Below, one piece after another: positions 53,046-62,357 of a stretch of DNA of 64,000 bases (position 1 is its first letter; each line of letters opens with the position of its first letter). The position numbers and the translations under genes are program-made. Where the stretch lies: NCBI RefSeq assembly GCF_002917885.1, contig NZ_PQNY01000001.1:62001-126000 (forward strand), read 5' to 3'. Below the pieces are notes generated by a model. It was not told where the DNA came from. It made no database searches and worked only from the letters and a program-made list of their open reading frames with translations. The stretch comes from Flavobacterium croceum DSM 17960 (GTDB lineage: Bacteria; Bacteroidota; Bacteroidia; Flavobacteriales; Flavobacteriaceae).

Positions 53046-53477
53046 ATGAAAATTTCTATAGGCAACGACCATGCAGGCCCCGAATACAAAAAAGCAATTG
53101 TTTCATATTTAATAGAACAAGGACATGAAGTTTTTAATCACGGAACCGATAGTTTTGAAAGTGTAGATTACCCAGATTTTGGTCATCCAGTAGCTTATGA
53201 TGTAGAAAGCCGTAAAGCCGATTTTGGTATTGTAATTTGTGGTAGTGGCAACGGAATTGCTATGACTGTAAACAAACACCAAGATGTACGTGCAGCTTTA
53301 TGTTGGACCAAAGAAATTTCGGCATTGGCACGCCAACATAACGATGCTAATGTAGTGAGTATTCCAGCACGTTTTACCTCTATAGAACAAGCTATAGATA
53401 TTGTAAAAACATTTTTGAATACTGCTTTTGAAGGCGGAAGACACGCCAATAGAGTAAAAAAAATAGCTTGTAAATAA
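53046..53477 (+). CDS. rpiB: Ribose-5-phosphate isomerase B
   Basis: RpiB interconverts ribose 5-phosphate and ribulose 5-phosphate in the pentose phosphate pathway. The 143-residue protein has MKISIGNDHAGPEYKK with the D-H pair, the VDYPDFGHPVAYDV segment, GIVICGSGNGIAMTVNKH with the catalytic cysteine, and RQHNDANVVSIPARF. The length matches the family. The next gene, a cation transporter, begins inside its stop codon (TAATG). Confidence 0.95.
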   Translation: MKISIGNDHAGPEYKKAIVSYLIEQGHEVFNHGTDSFESVDYPDFGHPVAYDVESRKADFGIVICGSGNGIAMTVNKHQDVRAALCWTKEISALARQHNDANVVSIPARFTSIEQAIDIVKTFLNTAFEGGRHANRVKKIACK

Positions 53478-54379
53478 TGAGCCACGTTCACATACACAAG
53501 CACGAAGTAAAATCGGATAACTTAGTAATTTCGATTGTTTTAAATTTAGTGATAACTATCGCTCAATTGGTTGGCGGAATCATATCGGGTAGTTTAGCTT
53601 TAATTTCTGATGCGTTACACAATTTTTCCGATGTATTATCATTGGTATTTAGTTTAATTGCTCACAAACTTTCGCGTCGTAAAGCATCTATAGACCACAC
53701 TTTTGGATACAAACGAGCCGAACTTATAGCAGCATTTGTAAATGCTTCTACACTTGTAATTGTAGCTTTTATACTTATATATGGTGCGGTTGAACGATTT
53801 ATAACTCCAAAACCAATAGCTTCAGATTTGGTAATATGGTTGGCATTATTAGGTATTGTTGTTAATGGACTTTCGGTATTATTTTTAAAAAAAGATGCCG
53901 ATCATAACTTAAATATGAAATCGGCCTACCTGCATTTACTTACCGATATGATGGCATCGGTAGCAGTACTTGTAGGCGGTTTGCTTATGAAATATTTGGG
54001 TTGGTTTTGGGTAGATAGCCTTATGACTATTTTTATTGCTGTTTATCTTATTTATGTAGGTTGGGATTTACTGATAAAATCAACAAAAATGTTAATGCTT
54101 TTTACTCCCGATGAAATAGATATTAAAGAAATAGTACGAGAAGTTCATAAAATAGAAGGCGCTGGAAAACTTCACCACATACACGTTTGGCATCTTAATG
54201 AAGAAGAATTACATCTAGAAGCACATCTAGATTGTCCAGAAAATTTTACTTTAACCCAATTTGATGAAATTTTACATAAAATAGAAACAGTACTATTTCA
54301 AAAATTTGGTATCAATCATATTACTATTCAGCCCGAATTTAAAAAAGAAGACCCAAAAGATTTTATAGTTCAAGATTAA
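53477..54379 (+). CDS. Cation diffusion facilitator (CzcD/ZitB-like)
   Basis: This exports divalent metals such as Zn2+ from the cytoplasm by proton antiport. The 300-residue protein has a short histidine-rich N-terminus (SHVHIHKHE), six helices, the metal site in helix 2 (ISDALHNFSD, HxxxD) and helix 5 (HLLTDMMAS, HxxxD), DHTFGYKRAE, and the cytoplasmic C-terminal domain with HHIHVWHLNEEELHLEAHLD. All four helix metal ligands are present in the Zn-type arrangement. It is coupled to rpiB by a TAATG overlap. Confidence 0.92.
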   Translation: MSHVHIHKHEVKSDNLVISIVLNLVITIAQLVGGIISGSLALISDALHNFSDVLSLVFSLIAHKLSRRKASIDHTFGYKRAELIAAFVNASTLVIVAFILIYGAVERFITPKPIASDLVIWLALLGIVVNGLSVLFLKKDADHNLNMKSAYLHLLTDMMASVAVLVGGLLMKYLGWFWVDSLMTIFIAVYLIYVGWDLLIKSTKMLMLFTPDEIDIKEIVREVHKIEGAGKLHHIHVWHLNEEELHLEAHLDCPENFTLTQFDEILHKIETVLFQKFGINHITIQPEFKKEDPKDFIVQD

Positions 54380-54394
54380 TAAAAAACAAAACTC

Positions 54395-54435
54395 GTAAAT
54401 AATGCGAGATTTTAAGATAATCTCGCATTATTTAC
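54395..54435. terminator. 17-bp perfect hairpin between the CDF gene and tex
   Basis: GTAAATAATGCGAGATT (54395-54411) pairs perfectly with AATCTCGCATTATTTAC (54419-54435), with a 7-base loop. There is no T tract after it. It ends 13 bp before the tex ATG. It could end the rpiB-CDF transcript, act as an RNA stabiliser, or bind a regulator. Confidence 0.6.
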
Positions 54436-54448
54436 AACAATTATAACA

Positions 54449-56581
54449 ATGACAAACATACAATATATACACAACCATACTCAAATTGCAGTAAAAAGTA
54501 TAGAAAACACGGTACAATTACTTAACGAAGACTGTACCATTCCGTTTATAGCTCGTTATAGAAAAGACCAAACAGGAAACCTTGACGAAGTACAAATAGA
54601 GCAAATTGCAAAACTCAACAAGCAGTTTGATGAAATTGTAAAACGGAAAGAATCTATTTTAAAGTCTATAGAAGAACAAAATGCACTTTCGCCAGATCTA
54701 AAATCAAAAATTGAAAATAGTTTTGATTTACAGGAACTCGAAGACTTGTATTTACCTTACAAAAAGCGTAAAAAAACCCGTGCCGATGTTGCCCGAGAAA
54801 AAGGATTAGAACCTTTGGCAAAAATTATCATGGCTCAAAAAAACGACGATTTAGATTACTTAGCATCAAAATACTTAAATGACAACGTAGCCAATGAAGA
54901 AGAAGCTCTACAAGGCGCACGCGATATTATTGCAGAGTGGATTAATGAAAATATTTTTATTAGAAAAACACTACGCAGAACTTTTCAGAAAAAAGCTATT
55001 GTAGAAACCAAGGTAGTCAAAACCAAAAAAGAGGAAGAAGAAGCTCAAAAATTTTCTCAATATTTCGATTGGAACGAAAATCTTGCCAAAGCTCCATCAC
55101 ATAGATTGTTAGCCATGCTTCGTGCAGAAAACGAAGGAATTATCAAACTAAAAATCACCTTACTTGATGAAGATAAAGATGAACTATTACGGTTTATGGA
55201 TAAAAACCTTATCAAAAACGAAGGCGATAGCGCTTACCATATAGAAAAAGCTATAGACGACAGTTATAAACGTTTGCTCGAACCCGCTATTTCCAACGAA
55301 GCTTTGCAAGAAGCCAAAACCAAAGCCGATATCAAAGCCATTGATGTTTTTTCGGAAAATTTACGCCAACTTTTACTAGCACCACCATTGGGCGAAAAAC
55401 GAATTTTGGCGATAGACCCAGGCTATAGAACAGGTTGCAAAGTAGTGTGCTTGGACGAAAAAGGAGATTTGCTCTACAACGAAACCATTTATCCGCATGC
55501 GCCACAAAATGAAACGGCTATGGCGATGAAAAAAATAAAATCGATGGTAAATGCCTATAATATCGAAGCCATTTCTATAGGTAACGGAACAGCTAGCCGT
55601 GAAACCGAGTTTTTTATCAAAAAAATAGCTTTTGATAAGCCGGTTCAGGTTTTTGTAGTTTCCGAAGCGGGTGCTTCGGTGTACTCTGCCAGTAAAATTG
55701 CTCGAGAAGAATTTGGTAATTATGATGTTACTGTTCGTGGTGCGGTTTCTATAGGCAGAAGATTGAGCGATCCGTTGGCAGAATTGGTAAAAATAGATCC
55801 AAAATCAATAGGAGTGGGGCAATACCAACACGATGTAGATCAAAGTAAATTGAAAGAAGAATTAGACAACACGGTAATTCGTTGTGTAAATTCGGTGGGT
55901 ATTAACATCAATACAGCGAGCAAATCGTTGTTGAGTTATGTTTCTGGAATAGGAGAAAAAATGGCCGAAAACATTGTAAATTTTAGAACAGAAAATGGTG
56001 CTTTTCAAGATAGAAATCAATTAAAAAAAGTGCCTCGTTTAGGTGAAAAAGCGTTCCAGCAAGCTGCCGCATTTATTAGAATAAAAGAAGGAAAAAATCC
56101 GTTGGATAATTCGGCAGTGCATCCAGAATCTTACAAAAAAGTAGAAAAAATGGCTAAAGATTTAGGTATTTCATTAACCGATTTGGTAGCCAATAAAGAT
56201 CAAATAGCTAAAATTACTCCCGAAAAATATATAGACGAAACAATTGGAATTTTAGGAATAAAAGATATATTAAAAGAACTTGAAAAACCAGGTCTTGACC
56301 CACGCAAAGCAGCCAAAGTTTTTGAGTTTGACCCAAATGTGCGCACCATAAACGATGTGAGAGCGGGCACGATTTTACCTGGAATTGTTAATAATATTAC
56401 TGCATTTGGCTGCTTTGTAGATATAGGCATCAAAGAAAGCGGCTTGGTACATATTTCACAACTCAAAGAAGGCTATGTTTCCGATGTAAATGAAGTAGTA
56501 AAAATGCACCAACACGTGCAAGTAAAAGTAGTTGAGGTAGATGAAGCTAGAAAACGCATTCAACTTACTATGGTAATCTAA
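54449..56581 (+). CDS. tex: Tex-family RNA-binding protein
   Basis: The 710-residue protein has the Tex layout: N-terminal helical region with CTIPFIARYRKDQTGNLDE and the YLPYKKRKKTRADVAREKGLEPLA segment, a YqgF RNase H-like domain (LAIDPGYRTGCKVVCLDEKG, ISIGNGTASRETE), helix-hairpin-helix domains (NINTASKSLLSYVSGIGEKMAENIV) and a C-terminal S1 domain (GTILPGIVNNITAFGCFVDIG, LVHISQL). Tex is linked to transcription and RNA stability in several bacteria. The length is slightly below the usual 720-780 but complete. Confidence 0.94.
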   Translation: MTNIQYIHNHTQIAVKSIENTVQLLNEDCTIPFIARYRKDQTGNLDEVQIEQIAKLNKQFDEIVKRKESILKSIEEQNALSPDLKSKIENSFDLQELEDLYLPYKKRKKTRADVAREKGLEPLAKIIMAQKNDDLDYLASKYLNDNVANEEEALQGARDIIAEWINENIFIRKTLRRTFQKKAIVETKVVKTKKEEEEAQKFSQYFDWNENLAKAPSHRLLAMLRAENEGIIKLKITLLDEDKDELLRFMDKNLIKNEGDSAYHIEKAIDDSYKRLLEPAISNEALQEAKTKADIKAIDVFSENLRQLLLAPPLGEKRILAIDPGYRTGCKVVCLDEKGDLLYNETIYPHAPQNETAMAMKKIKSMVNAYNIEAISIGNGTASRETEFFIKKIAFDKPVQVFVVSEAGASVYSASKIAREEFGNYDVTVRGAVSIGRRLSDPLAELVKIDPKSIGVGQYQHDVDQSKLKEELDNTVIRCVNSVGININTASKSLLSYVSGIGEKMAENIVNFRTENGAFQDRNQLKKVPRLGEKAFQQAAAFIRIKEGKNPLDNSAVHPESYKKVEKMAKDLGISLTDLVANKDQIAKITPEKYIDETIGILGIKDILKELEKPGLDPRKAAKVFEFDPNVRTINDVRAGTILPGIVNNITAFGCFVDIGIKESGLVHISQLKEGYVSDVNEVVKMHQHVQVKVVEVDEARKRIQLTMVI

Positions 56582-56877
56582 ATTATCTTTTCCTAAAGAA
56601 TCTAAAAATTAAAAATAGTGCAAATAAAATAGAAACTACACTCAAAAAGTCTTGATTTCAAAATATAAAATATTTTGAAAAACAGAAAAATTTGATTTAA
56701 TTGTTTCAAGCTAACCGTTTTCTTAAAATGATTTTCATTTCATAAAACAAAATATCAATCATTTATCATATTTACAATACTTTGAAAATTCCCCGTTTTT
56801 ATTACAACATTTTTACTGTAATATAAGGTTTGTTGTTTAGTAGAAAATAGCTTGTTGCATTAACAATATGTTGATAA
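56582..56877. other. Intergenic region upstream of the T9SS protein gene
   Basis: About 300 bases, A+T rich, with no gene, tRNA or strong terminator visible. Small direct repeats such as TTGAAAA and TTTCA are present. Its 3' end leads into a near-consensus promoter. Nothing else is seen. Confidence 0.5.
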
Positions 56878-56909
56878 TTTGTTAATTAAGAGTAAAATTT
56901 ATATAATTG
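56878..56909 (+). promoter_or_regulatory. Promoter for the T9SS Omp28-like gene
   Basis: TTTG (56878-56881), 20 bases, then TATAATTG (56902-56909), one mismatch from TAnnTTTG. Spacing matches the Bacteroidota sigma consensus. The ATG is 31 bp further, at 56940. Confidence 0.65.
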
Positions 56910-56939
56910 CATATTATTAACTAACTAAACTTTAACAAC

Positions 56940-58754
56940 ATGAAGAAAATTACTTTATTTTTTCTTTCTTTAATTGCTGTTCCTACGGTGTCTGAGGCAC
57001 AGGTAGTGGCAAGTCAAAATTTTGACACAGCTTTGGGTTGGACTACTACAACAGTTACCAACGATTCTGGAGCAACTATTAATGCTTGGTCTAGAAGAAC
57101 CACGGGTGGTGCTCCAGCCTGTTCACCTTTTGCGGGTGCTGGTATGGCTCGATTTAATTCTTACAATATACCATCTAATGGTGTAGGAACTCTTACTTCT
57201 CCAACTCTTACATTTTCTGGTGCTACTTACAGAGTAAAGCTAAAAATGTATCGCGATGATGGATATACAACAGATGCAGATAAAATAGATGTTTATTACA
57301 ATACAACAGCAACAGCAGGAGGAACTTTACTTGGAACAGTAAATCGTTCTATAACATTAGCGCCAGCTGTATCAGGAAATGGTTGGTATTCGTATTCTTT
57401 TGATATTCCTGGTACATTAACAGGCACAGGTTATATAAACATAAAAGGAACCTCAAATTATGGTAACAATATTTTTATTGATGAGGTATCTGTAGAGCAA
57501 ATTCCAAACCTAGATTTAGAGTTATCTACTTTCACTATTAATTCTATTATACCAAATGGCACAACAAGTGTACCTATTGAGGGATCTTTTCAAAATCAAG
57601 GATCTTCAACTATTACTTCCTTTAATTTGAATTGGCAAGAGGGCACAGGCGCAGTACATACGCAAACTATTACAGGGTTAAGTTTGGCGGCAGGGCAAAC
57701 TTATGCCGTAACACATCAAGATGCTTGGAATTGTTCTCCAGGATTATATTCATTAAAGCTATGGGTTTCAAATATTAACGGCTCAGGCGCAGATGCAGTA
57801 GCTACAAATGATCAAATAATAAAATCGATATCTGTTGCGAGTAATTCTGTTGCAAGACTACCATTGTATGAAGAATTTTCAAGTTCTACTTGTGGCCCTT
57901 GTGCAACTTTCAATAATAATTATTATAATCCGTTTCATACAAACAACGGTTCAAATTTTGCCTCCATAGCCTACCGTGTAGATTGGCCAGGTACAGGAGA
58001 TCCTTATAATACGGCAGAAGTAGATACTAGAGTTGGATATTATGGTATTACAGCAGCTCCAACGTTATTGGTTGATTCTGTAGAGGGAACAAATTTCAAT
58101 ACATCTTTGTTGCAACAAGATTTAACAAACGCTTTAGCAAAACCATCATATTTTACCATAAATGCAACAAAAGAATTATCGGGCAATATTATGAATGTTA
58201 GTATTAATACTATGCCTTATATATCAGGTACATATAGAGTTTTTGCTGCAGTTGTTGAAGGTACTACTTATAATAATACAGCTTCCAATGGTGAAACTTC
58301 ATTTCATGAAGTATTTATGAAAATGTTACCAAGCGCAACAGGACAAACAGTAAATTTTGTTTACAATCAACCAACAACTACAACATTATCAGCTGATTTG
58401 ACAGGTACATTTATTGAACAAATGACAGATTTGAAAGTTGTTGTTTTTATCCAAGATTATGCTACCAAAAATGTAATGCAAGCTAAATATGCTACACAAG
58501 CATTGGCTGTAAACAATACTGAATTTGCTAAAAACACAAGTTTATATCCAAATCCTTCTACAGGAATATTTTATTTGAAAGCAACAGATGCTTGTACAGT
58601 TCAAATTACAGATATCAGTGGTAAAGTTGTTTACACACAAAATTCGGTATTAGACGGTCAGTCAGTAAATCTTTCTCAATTTTCAAAAGGAATTTACTTA
58701 GCAACACTTTCTAATGGTGATTCACAATCTACACAAAAAATTATTATTAACTAA
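56940..58754 (+). CDS. T9SS-secreted Omp28-related protein with CGPC thioredoxin-like motif
   Basis: The 604-residue protein has a signal peptide (cleaved near EAQ, about residue 21), a jelly-roll-like N-terminal domain (QNFDTALGWTTTT to FIDEVSVEQ, about 25-185), an Ig-like middle domain (about 188-295), an Omp28/thioredoxin-like domain with LPLYEEFSSSTCGPCATFN at about 300-320 (CxxC = CGPC) followed by GITAAPTLLVD, and a C-terminal type A sorting domain (LYPNPSTGIFYL ... GKVVYTQ ... SKGIYLATL ... KIIIN, about 535-604). It is therefore probably exported by the Por (type IX) system and anchored or released. The redox role of CGPC is inferred. A near-consensus promoter precedes it. Confidence 0.82.
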   Translation: MKKITLFFLSLIAVPTVSEAQVVASQNFDTALGWTTTTVTNDSGATINAWSRRTTGGAPACSPFAGAGMARFNSYNIPSNGVGTLTSPTLTFSGATYRVKLKMYRDDGYTTDADKIDVYYNTTATAGGTLLGTVNRSITLAPAVSGNGWYSYSFDIPGTLTGTGYINIKGTSNYGNNIFIDEVSVEQIPNLDLELSTFTINSIIPNGTTSVPIEGSFQNQGSSTITSFNLNWQEGTGAVHTQTITGLSLAAGQTYAVTHQDAWNCSPGLYSLKLWVSNINGSGADAVATNDQIIKSISVASNSVARLPLYEEFSSSTCGPCATFNNNYYNPFHTNNGSNFASIAYRVDWPGTGDPYNTAEVDTRVGYYGITAAPTLLVDSVEGTNFNTSLLQQDLTNALAKPSYFTINATKELSGNIMNVSINTMPYISGTYRVFAAVVEGTTYNNTASNGETSFHEVFMKMLPSATGQTVNFVYNQPTTTTLSADLTGTFIEQMTDLKVVVFIQDYATKNVMQAKYATQALAVNNTEFAKNTSLYPNPSTGIFYLKATDACTVQITDISGKVVYTQNSVLDGQSVNLSQFSKGIYLATLSNGDSQSTQKIIIN

Positions 58755-58761
58755 AAACCAT

Positions 58762-58793
58762 ACACTTTAGCGCTAAAAACGCTAAGGTGTTTT
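58762..58793 (+). terminator. Intrinsic terminator between the two T9SS cargo genes
   Basis: ACACTTTAGCG (58762-58772) pairs with CGCTAAGGTGT (58780-58790) with one G-U pair, a 7-base loop and a short T run. It is only 8 bp before the next ATG, so readthrough is likely. Confidence 0.65.
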
Positions 58794-58801
58794 AATAAAA
58801 C

Positions 58802-59533
58802 ATGAAAAAAATATTCGCAATATTTGGATTCATAATACTTTCAACTTCTTTACAAGCTCAAATAAGTGTTTTAAAAGCTAATGGACAGCAAGTAACAGAA
58901 GGAGAAATTATTACTTATAACACTACTGCTTATCCGCAGGCATCTTTTGATTTTCATATTCATAATGCTGCATCAACCCCTACTTTGATAAAAATAAAAT
59001 CTATGAGTATTACAAATTCTGATGGTAGTGCTCTAGAGTTATGTATAGGCCCTGTTTGTTTGAGTTCTATACATACAGGCAATTCTTACCCAAGCAATCC
59101 AGTTACAGTAGCTGCAAATTCTACTGAAACTAATGCTAATCATATTTATAATTTAGATACAGGAGACGGGGTTAATTATCCTATAGATTATGTTTTTAAA
59201 GTTTATCAATTGGACACTTCTGGAAATGAAGTGGGTAATTCGGTTACATTTACTTATAGATATACTACAACTTTATCTGTAAATACTGTTGAGTCTCTCG
59301 ATACCTTGGGAGTTACTCTTACATCTACATTGGTTAATCAGACACTAGATTTTTCGAGTAGTTCAAACGGAACAGTAACGTTGTTTGATATGAATGGAAG
59401 AAGCTTAGTGCAAGAGGTTTATAAACAAGGAGCAAATACTATTACTTTAGATACTATTACTTCGGGCGTTTATGTATTGCAATTAAATTCGTCAGATAAT
59501 AAATCGGCTAGCGTTAAAATTGTAAAAAAATAA
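58802..59533 (+). CDS. Small T9SS type A cargo protein
   Basis: The 243-residue protein has a signal peptide (cleaved near LQAQ, about residue 19), a beta-sandwich-like middle domain (about 20-155: ATYNTTAYPQ-like YNTTAYPQASFDFHIHN, ELCIGPVCLSS with a Cx5C pair, and VFKVYQLDTSGNEVGNSVTFTYRY) and a C-terminal type A sorting domain (SVNTVESLDTL, then GTVTLFDMNGRSLVQE, TITSGVYVLQLNS, VKIVKK). The middle domain matches no family I recognise. It sits 48 bp after the Omp28-like T9SS gene with a terminator between. Likely a surface protein of unknown function. Confidence 0.75.
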   Translation: MKKIFAIFGFIILSTSLQAQISVLKANGQQVTEGEIITYNTTAYPQASFDFHIHNAASTPTLIKIKSMSITNSDGSALELCIGPVCLSSIHTGNSYPSNPVTVAANSTETNANHIYNLDTGDGVNYPIDYVFKVYQLDTSGNEVGNSVTFTYRYTTTLSVNTVESLDTLGVTLTSTLVNQTLDFSSSSNGTVTLFDMNGRSLVQEVYKQGANTITLDTITSGVYVLQLNSSDNKSASVKIVKK

Positions 59534-59566
59534 GAATACCTACAAATATACATATTTTGTAATGTT

Positions 59567-59595
59567 AAAAGCCCGATTTTTTAAATCGGGCTTTT
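59567..59595. terminator. Bidirectional intrinsic terminator
   Basis: AAAAGCCCGATTT (59567-59579) and AAATCGGGCTTTT (59583-59595) form a 13-bp stem with a 3-base loop between convergent genes. It serves the T9SS gene on the forward strand and the cytochrome-like lipoprotein gene on the reverse. Confidence 0.88.
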
Positions 59596-59601
59596 ACATT
59601 T

Positions 59602-60675
59602 TTAATTACAGTCTGTTAAACTATTAATCCATTGTTCTATAAGATTTACACCTTCTGTATGAATAATGGTTTTTCCAACAAAAGGCATCATGTAATTTGG
59701 ATTTAAAGTATTCATTTTATAATACAATATTGATTGATTTGCTACGCCAGGTATAATTATTTTATTAGCATTGTATCCTGGAACGAAATGGATAGCATCT
59801 TTACAAATACCTAAATTTGATGATGAGGTTGATTCGTTAAAAGAAAAACGAACATTAAACTCTTCTGCATAGCCACCATCTACATGACAATAACTACAAT
59901 TTGCATCAAGATACGAGCGCACTCTTGTTTTAAGTGGATAATTAGTATTTGTATAATCTATTACAGAAACTATATTTTGAGGAATATTTTGAGAAGATAA
60001 ATAACCTTCTTCTATAAGTTTAGTAATTTGATTCTTAGTTCCATCATTATAAGCTAAATTCCAATTTAAGTTTTGTGGTTTAGGCCCAATAGGCACCAAT
60101 TGATTGTTCAATGTGTGGCAGTAGGCACATTCTGTATTGGTTGGGGTTTTGTAATTGATAGATATTTGTTCGCCATTAGATTTTTGAAACGAAATAGGAA
60201 AAACAACAGCATTAGCATTTAAATAAGCTTCATTTTGCTCGGCATTCCAGATGTAATTTGCAGTTATCCATCCTGTATTTTTTTTAATAAGTAGTCTTGT
60301 TTCTACTATTTTTTGGGTATGATTGGGTAAAACATCTTTATAATAAAACACTTTAATAAGTACAGTATTTTCGGGAAAGTTTAAAACCTCTCCGTCTGAA
60401 ACATAATTTGCCATTGTACTTTTTGGCATCCAAATGTATCTTTTTTTATCGGCATAGTCTGTAAATAAACCACTTGCTGGTTCATAAGGCAAAACACCAG
60501 TGTTAGCAACCAAATCTTTTATATTGCCTGTAAAAAAATGATAATCGCTTAGTTTTTGATATGGGTTAGTACCTACCGAAACTGGAGTAGAAATTTCTTC
60601 ATATTCTTCAGAATCAGATTTATTACATGAAGAAATAATACCCAAGATAAAAAAATAAACAATTATTTTTTTCAT
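59602..60675 (-). CDS. Lipoprotein with two CxxCH haem-binding motifs (HNE_0200-like)
   Basis: The 357-residue protein has a lipoprotein signal (IISSC-N, about residue 17) and two c-type haem motifs, CAYCH (in NTECAYCHTLNNQ, about residue 187) and CSYCH (in DANCSYCHVDGGYAEEF, about residue 262), each followed later by methionine-rich or MMPF-like segments that may supply axial ligands. The layout resembles the HNE_0200 (TIGR03806-like) family of di-haem proteins of unknown electron partner. It is last in a three-gene reverse-strand operon with tlpA and the beta-barrel gene, which it follows with a one-base overlap. Likely faces the periplasm or surface. An electron-transfer role is inferred. 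Confidence 0.75.
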   Translation of the reverse strand: MKKIIVYFFILGIISSCNKSDSEEYEEISTPVSVGTNPYQKLSDYHFFTGNIKDLVANTGVLPYEPASGLFTDYADKKRYIWMPKSTMANYVSDGEVLNFPENTVLIKVFYYKDVLPNHTQKIVETRLLIKKNTGWITANYIWNAEQNEAYLNANAVVFPISFQKSNGEQISINYKTPTNTECAYCHTLNNQLVPIGPKPQNLNWNLAYNDGTKNQITKLIEEGYLSSQNIPQNIVSVIDYTNTNYPLKTRVRSYLDANCSYCHVDGGYAEEFNVRFSFNESTSSSNLGICKDAIHFVPGYNANKIIIPGVANQSILYYKMNTLNPNYMMPFVGKTIIHTEGVNLIEQWINSLTDCN

Positions 60676-62354
60676 CAGAAAGAAGTGTTTATTGAAAACG
60701 AAAATCCAGAGCTAGCAGGTACATATCTACATACGCCACCAACACAAACCAAACCATCTCTTTGTCTACCATAACTTAAAGACACTCTTGTCGAACCCAA
60801 TCGGTAAGCATTTCCTACTGTAAAGTAATGTTGTCTTAATTCTGGTTCATCGTTGCCATAGTTGTACATATCTGTAACATATACAGTATATTTACTGCTA
60901 AGGTTAAATTCTGTTAATAATGAAGCCCAATTTTTTTTGTCGGCGTCTGCCCATAAATGTTCTCCTTGCGCACGAATAGATTTATTCGTTCCAAATTTGT
61001 AAATGGCTTCTGCAGCCAAAATATTTGTGTTAATTACACCGTATTGCTCGGTTATAAACTTTTTGTTGTAATATTGATTTATATACGAAAAAACAGATTG
61101 CCATTTAGAATTCCATTTTTTAGTAATTTCTATGTTTATATCTGAGAAGTATTTTTGTCCGAAGCCAATGAATTTTGTTTGAAAATCTTGTGGATTGTAA
61201 ATAAAATAATCTCCTGACAACCCATGGTATTGAGAAAAATTGACCGCCAATTTTGTACCGTATTTTCCGCCAAAATGGGTTCCTTTTTTAAAATTGTAAT
61301 ACAAATCTATTTGACCACCAATTTCCCCTGCTTTTACCATACTTGGGTCGTTTAATATTATGCCTGGTTGCGATTGGTACACATAAATATTTGCTAAATT
61401 ATAATGATGTTGTTTTGTTAAACTAGGAACATAATTCATCAACATATCGTTGTAAGCATTTTTGTTTGCCAATCGTTCAGAATAGAACCCCATATTTTCG
61501 AGTCTTCGAAATGTACCATCAATACCAAACCCTTTTTTAGAGTAACCCATATTAAATAGTAGTGCGCTTCCCGATTTTATCAAATTATTATCAATTTGAT
61601 TTTTAACCTGTACTACAGCATCTTTTGATTTAAAATTGTATTCTCCCGAAGCATAAAACGAGTTTCTCGAGTAATTAAATCGACCGCCAATACCGTATGT
61701 AAGATTCGTAAAATTTGGATTTACTAGAGTTGTTTTTTCATTTCTACCTACAAAGGTAAAACCTACTGAAAGCTCAGAGTTTTCTTTTTTCAAAGCTTCA
61801 AAAACATTAAAATCGGTATCAAAACCATATATTTTACCTTCAGATACTTCAAAACCTGTGCGTTGTTGCCCATAAAGTGTTTTGAAGGTAAGATACGAAG
61901 TAGGTTTGTAAACAAATCGAGCTCCTCTTAGAGCATTGTTAATACCAAGGGCTCTATCTTCCCAACTTCTTAAAAGTAAACCGCTACCAAATTGTTCGTA
62001 AAAATAACCTAATGTAGCTTCAATTTTTTCGTTTTTGTATTGAGCAAAATACGTTGCAATATTTGCTTTTTCAAATTTTGGATTCAAATTAAGCAATGCT
62101 TTATCGTAATATCCTTCTGTTTGAACACCAAAAGTAAAATTTTTAATCTTGTAGTTTACAAACAAATAACTATTGGAACGAAAGGGTTGCTCGGGGTGTT
62201 GTGTGGGTAAAAGATTTTCATCAAAAAGATTTTTATCATTAAGGTACCACTGACTGTTATTTTCAAAACCACCAGAAATATTTGATTTTTTTTCTTGCGC
62301 CATAACAGTTCCCAATGATAATAGTAGAGAACAAAATATTATTTTTTTCTTCAT
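60675..62354 (-). CDS. DUF6029-like outer-membrane beta-barrel protein
   Basis: The 559-residue protein has a signal peptide (cleaved near VMAQ, about residue 20) and then alternating polar/hydrophobic strands with aromatic residues and short turns, ending with SSGFSFSINTSF, where the C-terminal aromatic residue is typical of outer-membrane barrels. Segments such as NITFGVQTEGYY-like FTFGVQTEGYY, ATLGYFYEQFGSGLLLRSWEDRALGINNALRG and RVSLSYGRQRDGLVCVGGVCRYVPA match a Bacteroidota family I know as DUF6029. A CVGGVC pair near the end is notable. It lies between tlpA (3 bp) and the haem lipoprotein gene (1-bp overlap). Confidence 0.68.
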   Translation of the reverse strand: MKKKIIFCSLLLSLGTVMAQEKKSNISGGFENNSQWYLNDKNLFDENLLPTQHPEQPFRSNSYLFVNYKIKNFTFGVQTEGYYDKALLNLNPKFEKANIATYFAQYKNEKIEATLGYFYEQFGSGLLLRSWEDRALGINNALRGARFVYKPTSYLTFKTLYGQQRTGFEVSEGKIYGFDTDFNVFEALKKENSELSVGFTFVGRNEKTTLVNPNFTNLTYGIGGRFNYSRNSFYASGEYNFKSKDAVVQVKNQIDNNLIKSGSALLFNMGYSKKGFGIDGTFRRLENMGFYSERLANKNAYNDMLMNYVPSLTKQHHYNLANIYVYQSQPGIILNDPSMVKAGEIGGQIDLYYNFKKGTHFGGKYGTKLAVNFSQYHGLSGDYFIYNPQDFQTKFIGFGQKYFSDINIEITKKWNSKWQSVFSYINQYYNKKFITEQYGVINTNILAAEAIYKFGTNKSIRAQGEHLWADADKKNWASLLTEFNLSSKYTVYVTDMYNYGNDEPELRQHYFTVGNAYRLGSTRVSLSYGRQRDGLVCVGGVCRYVPASSGFSFSINTSF

Positions 62355-62357
62355 TTT

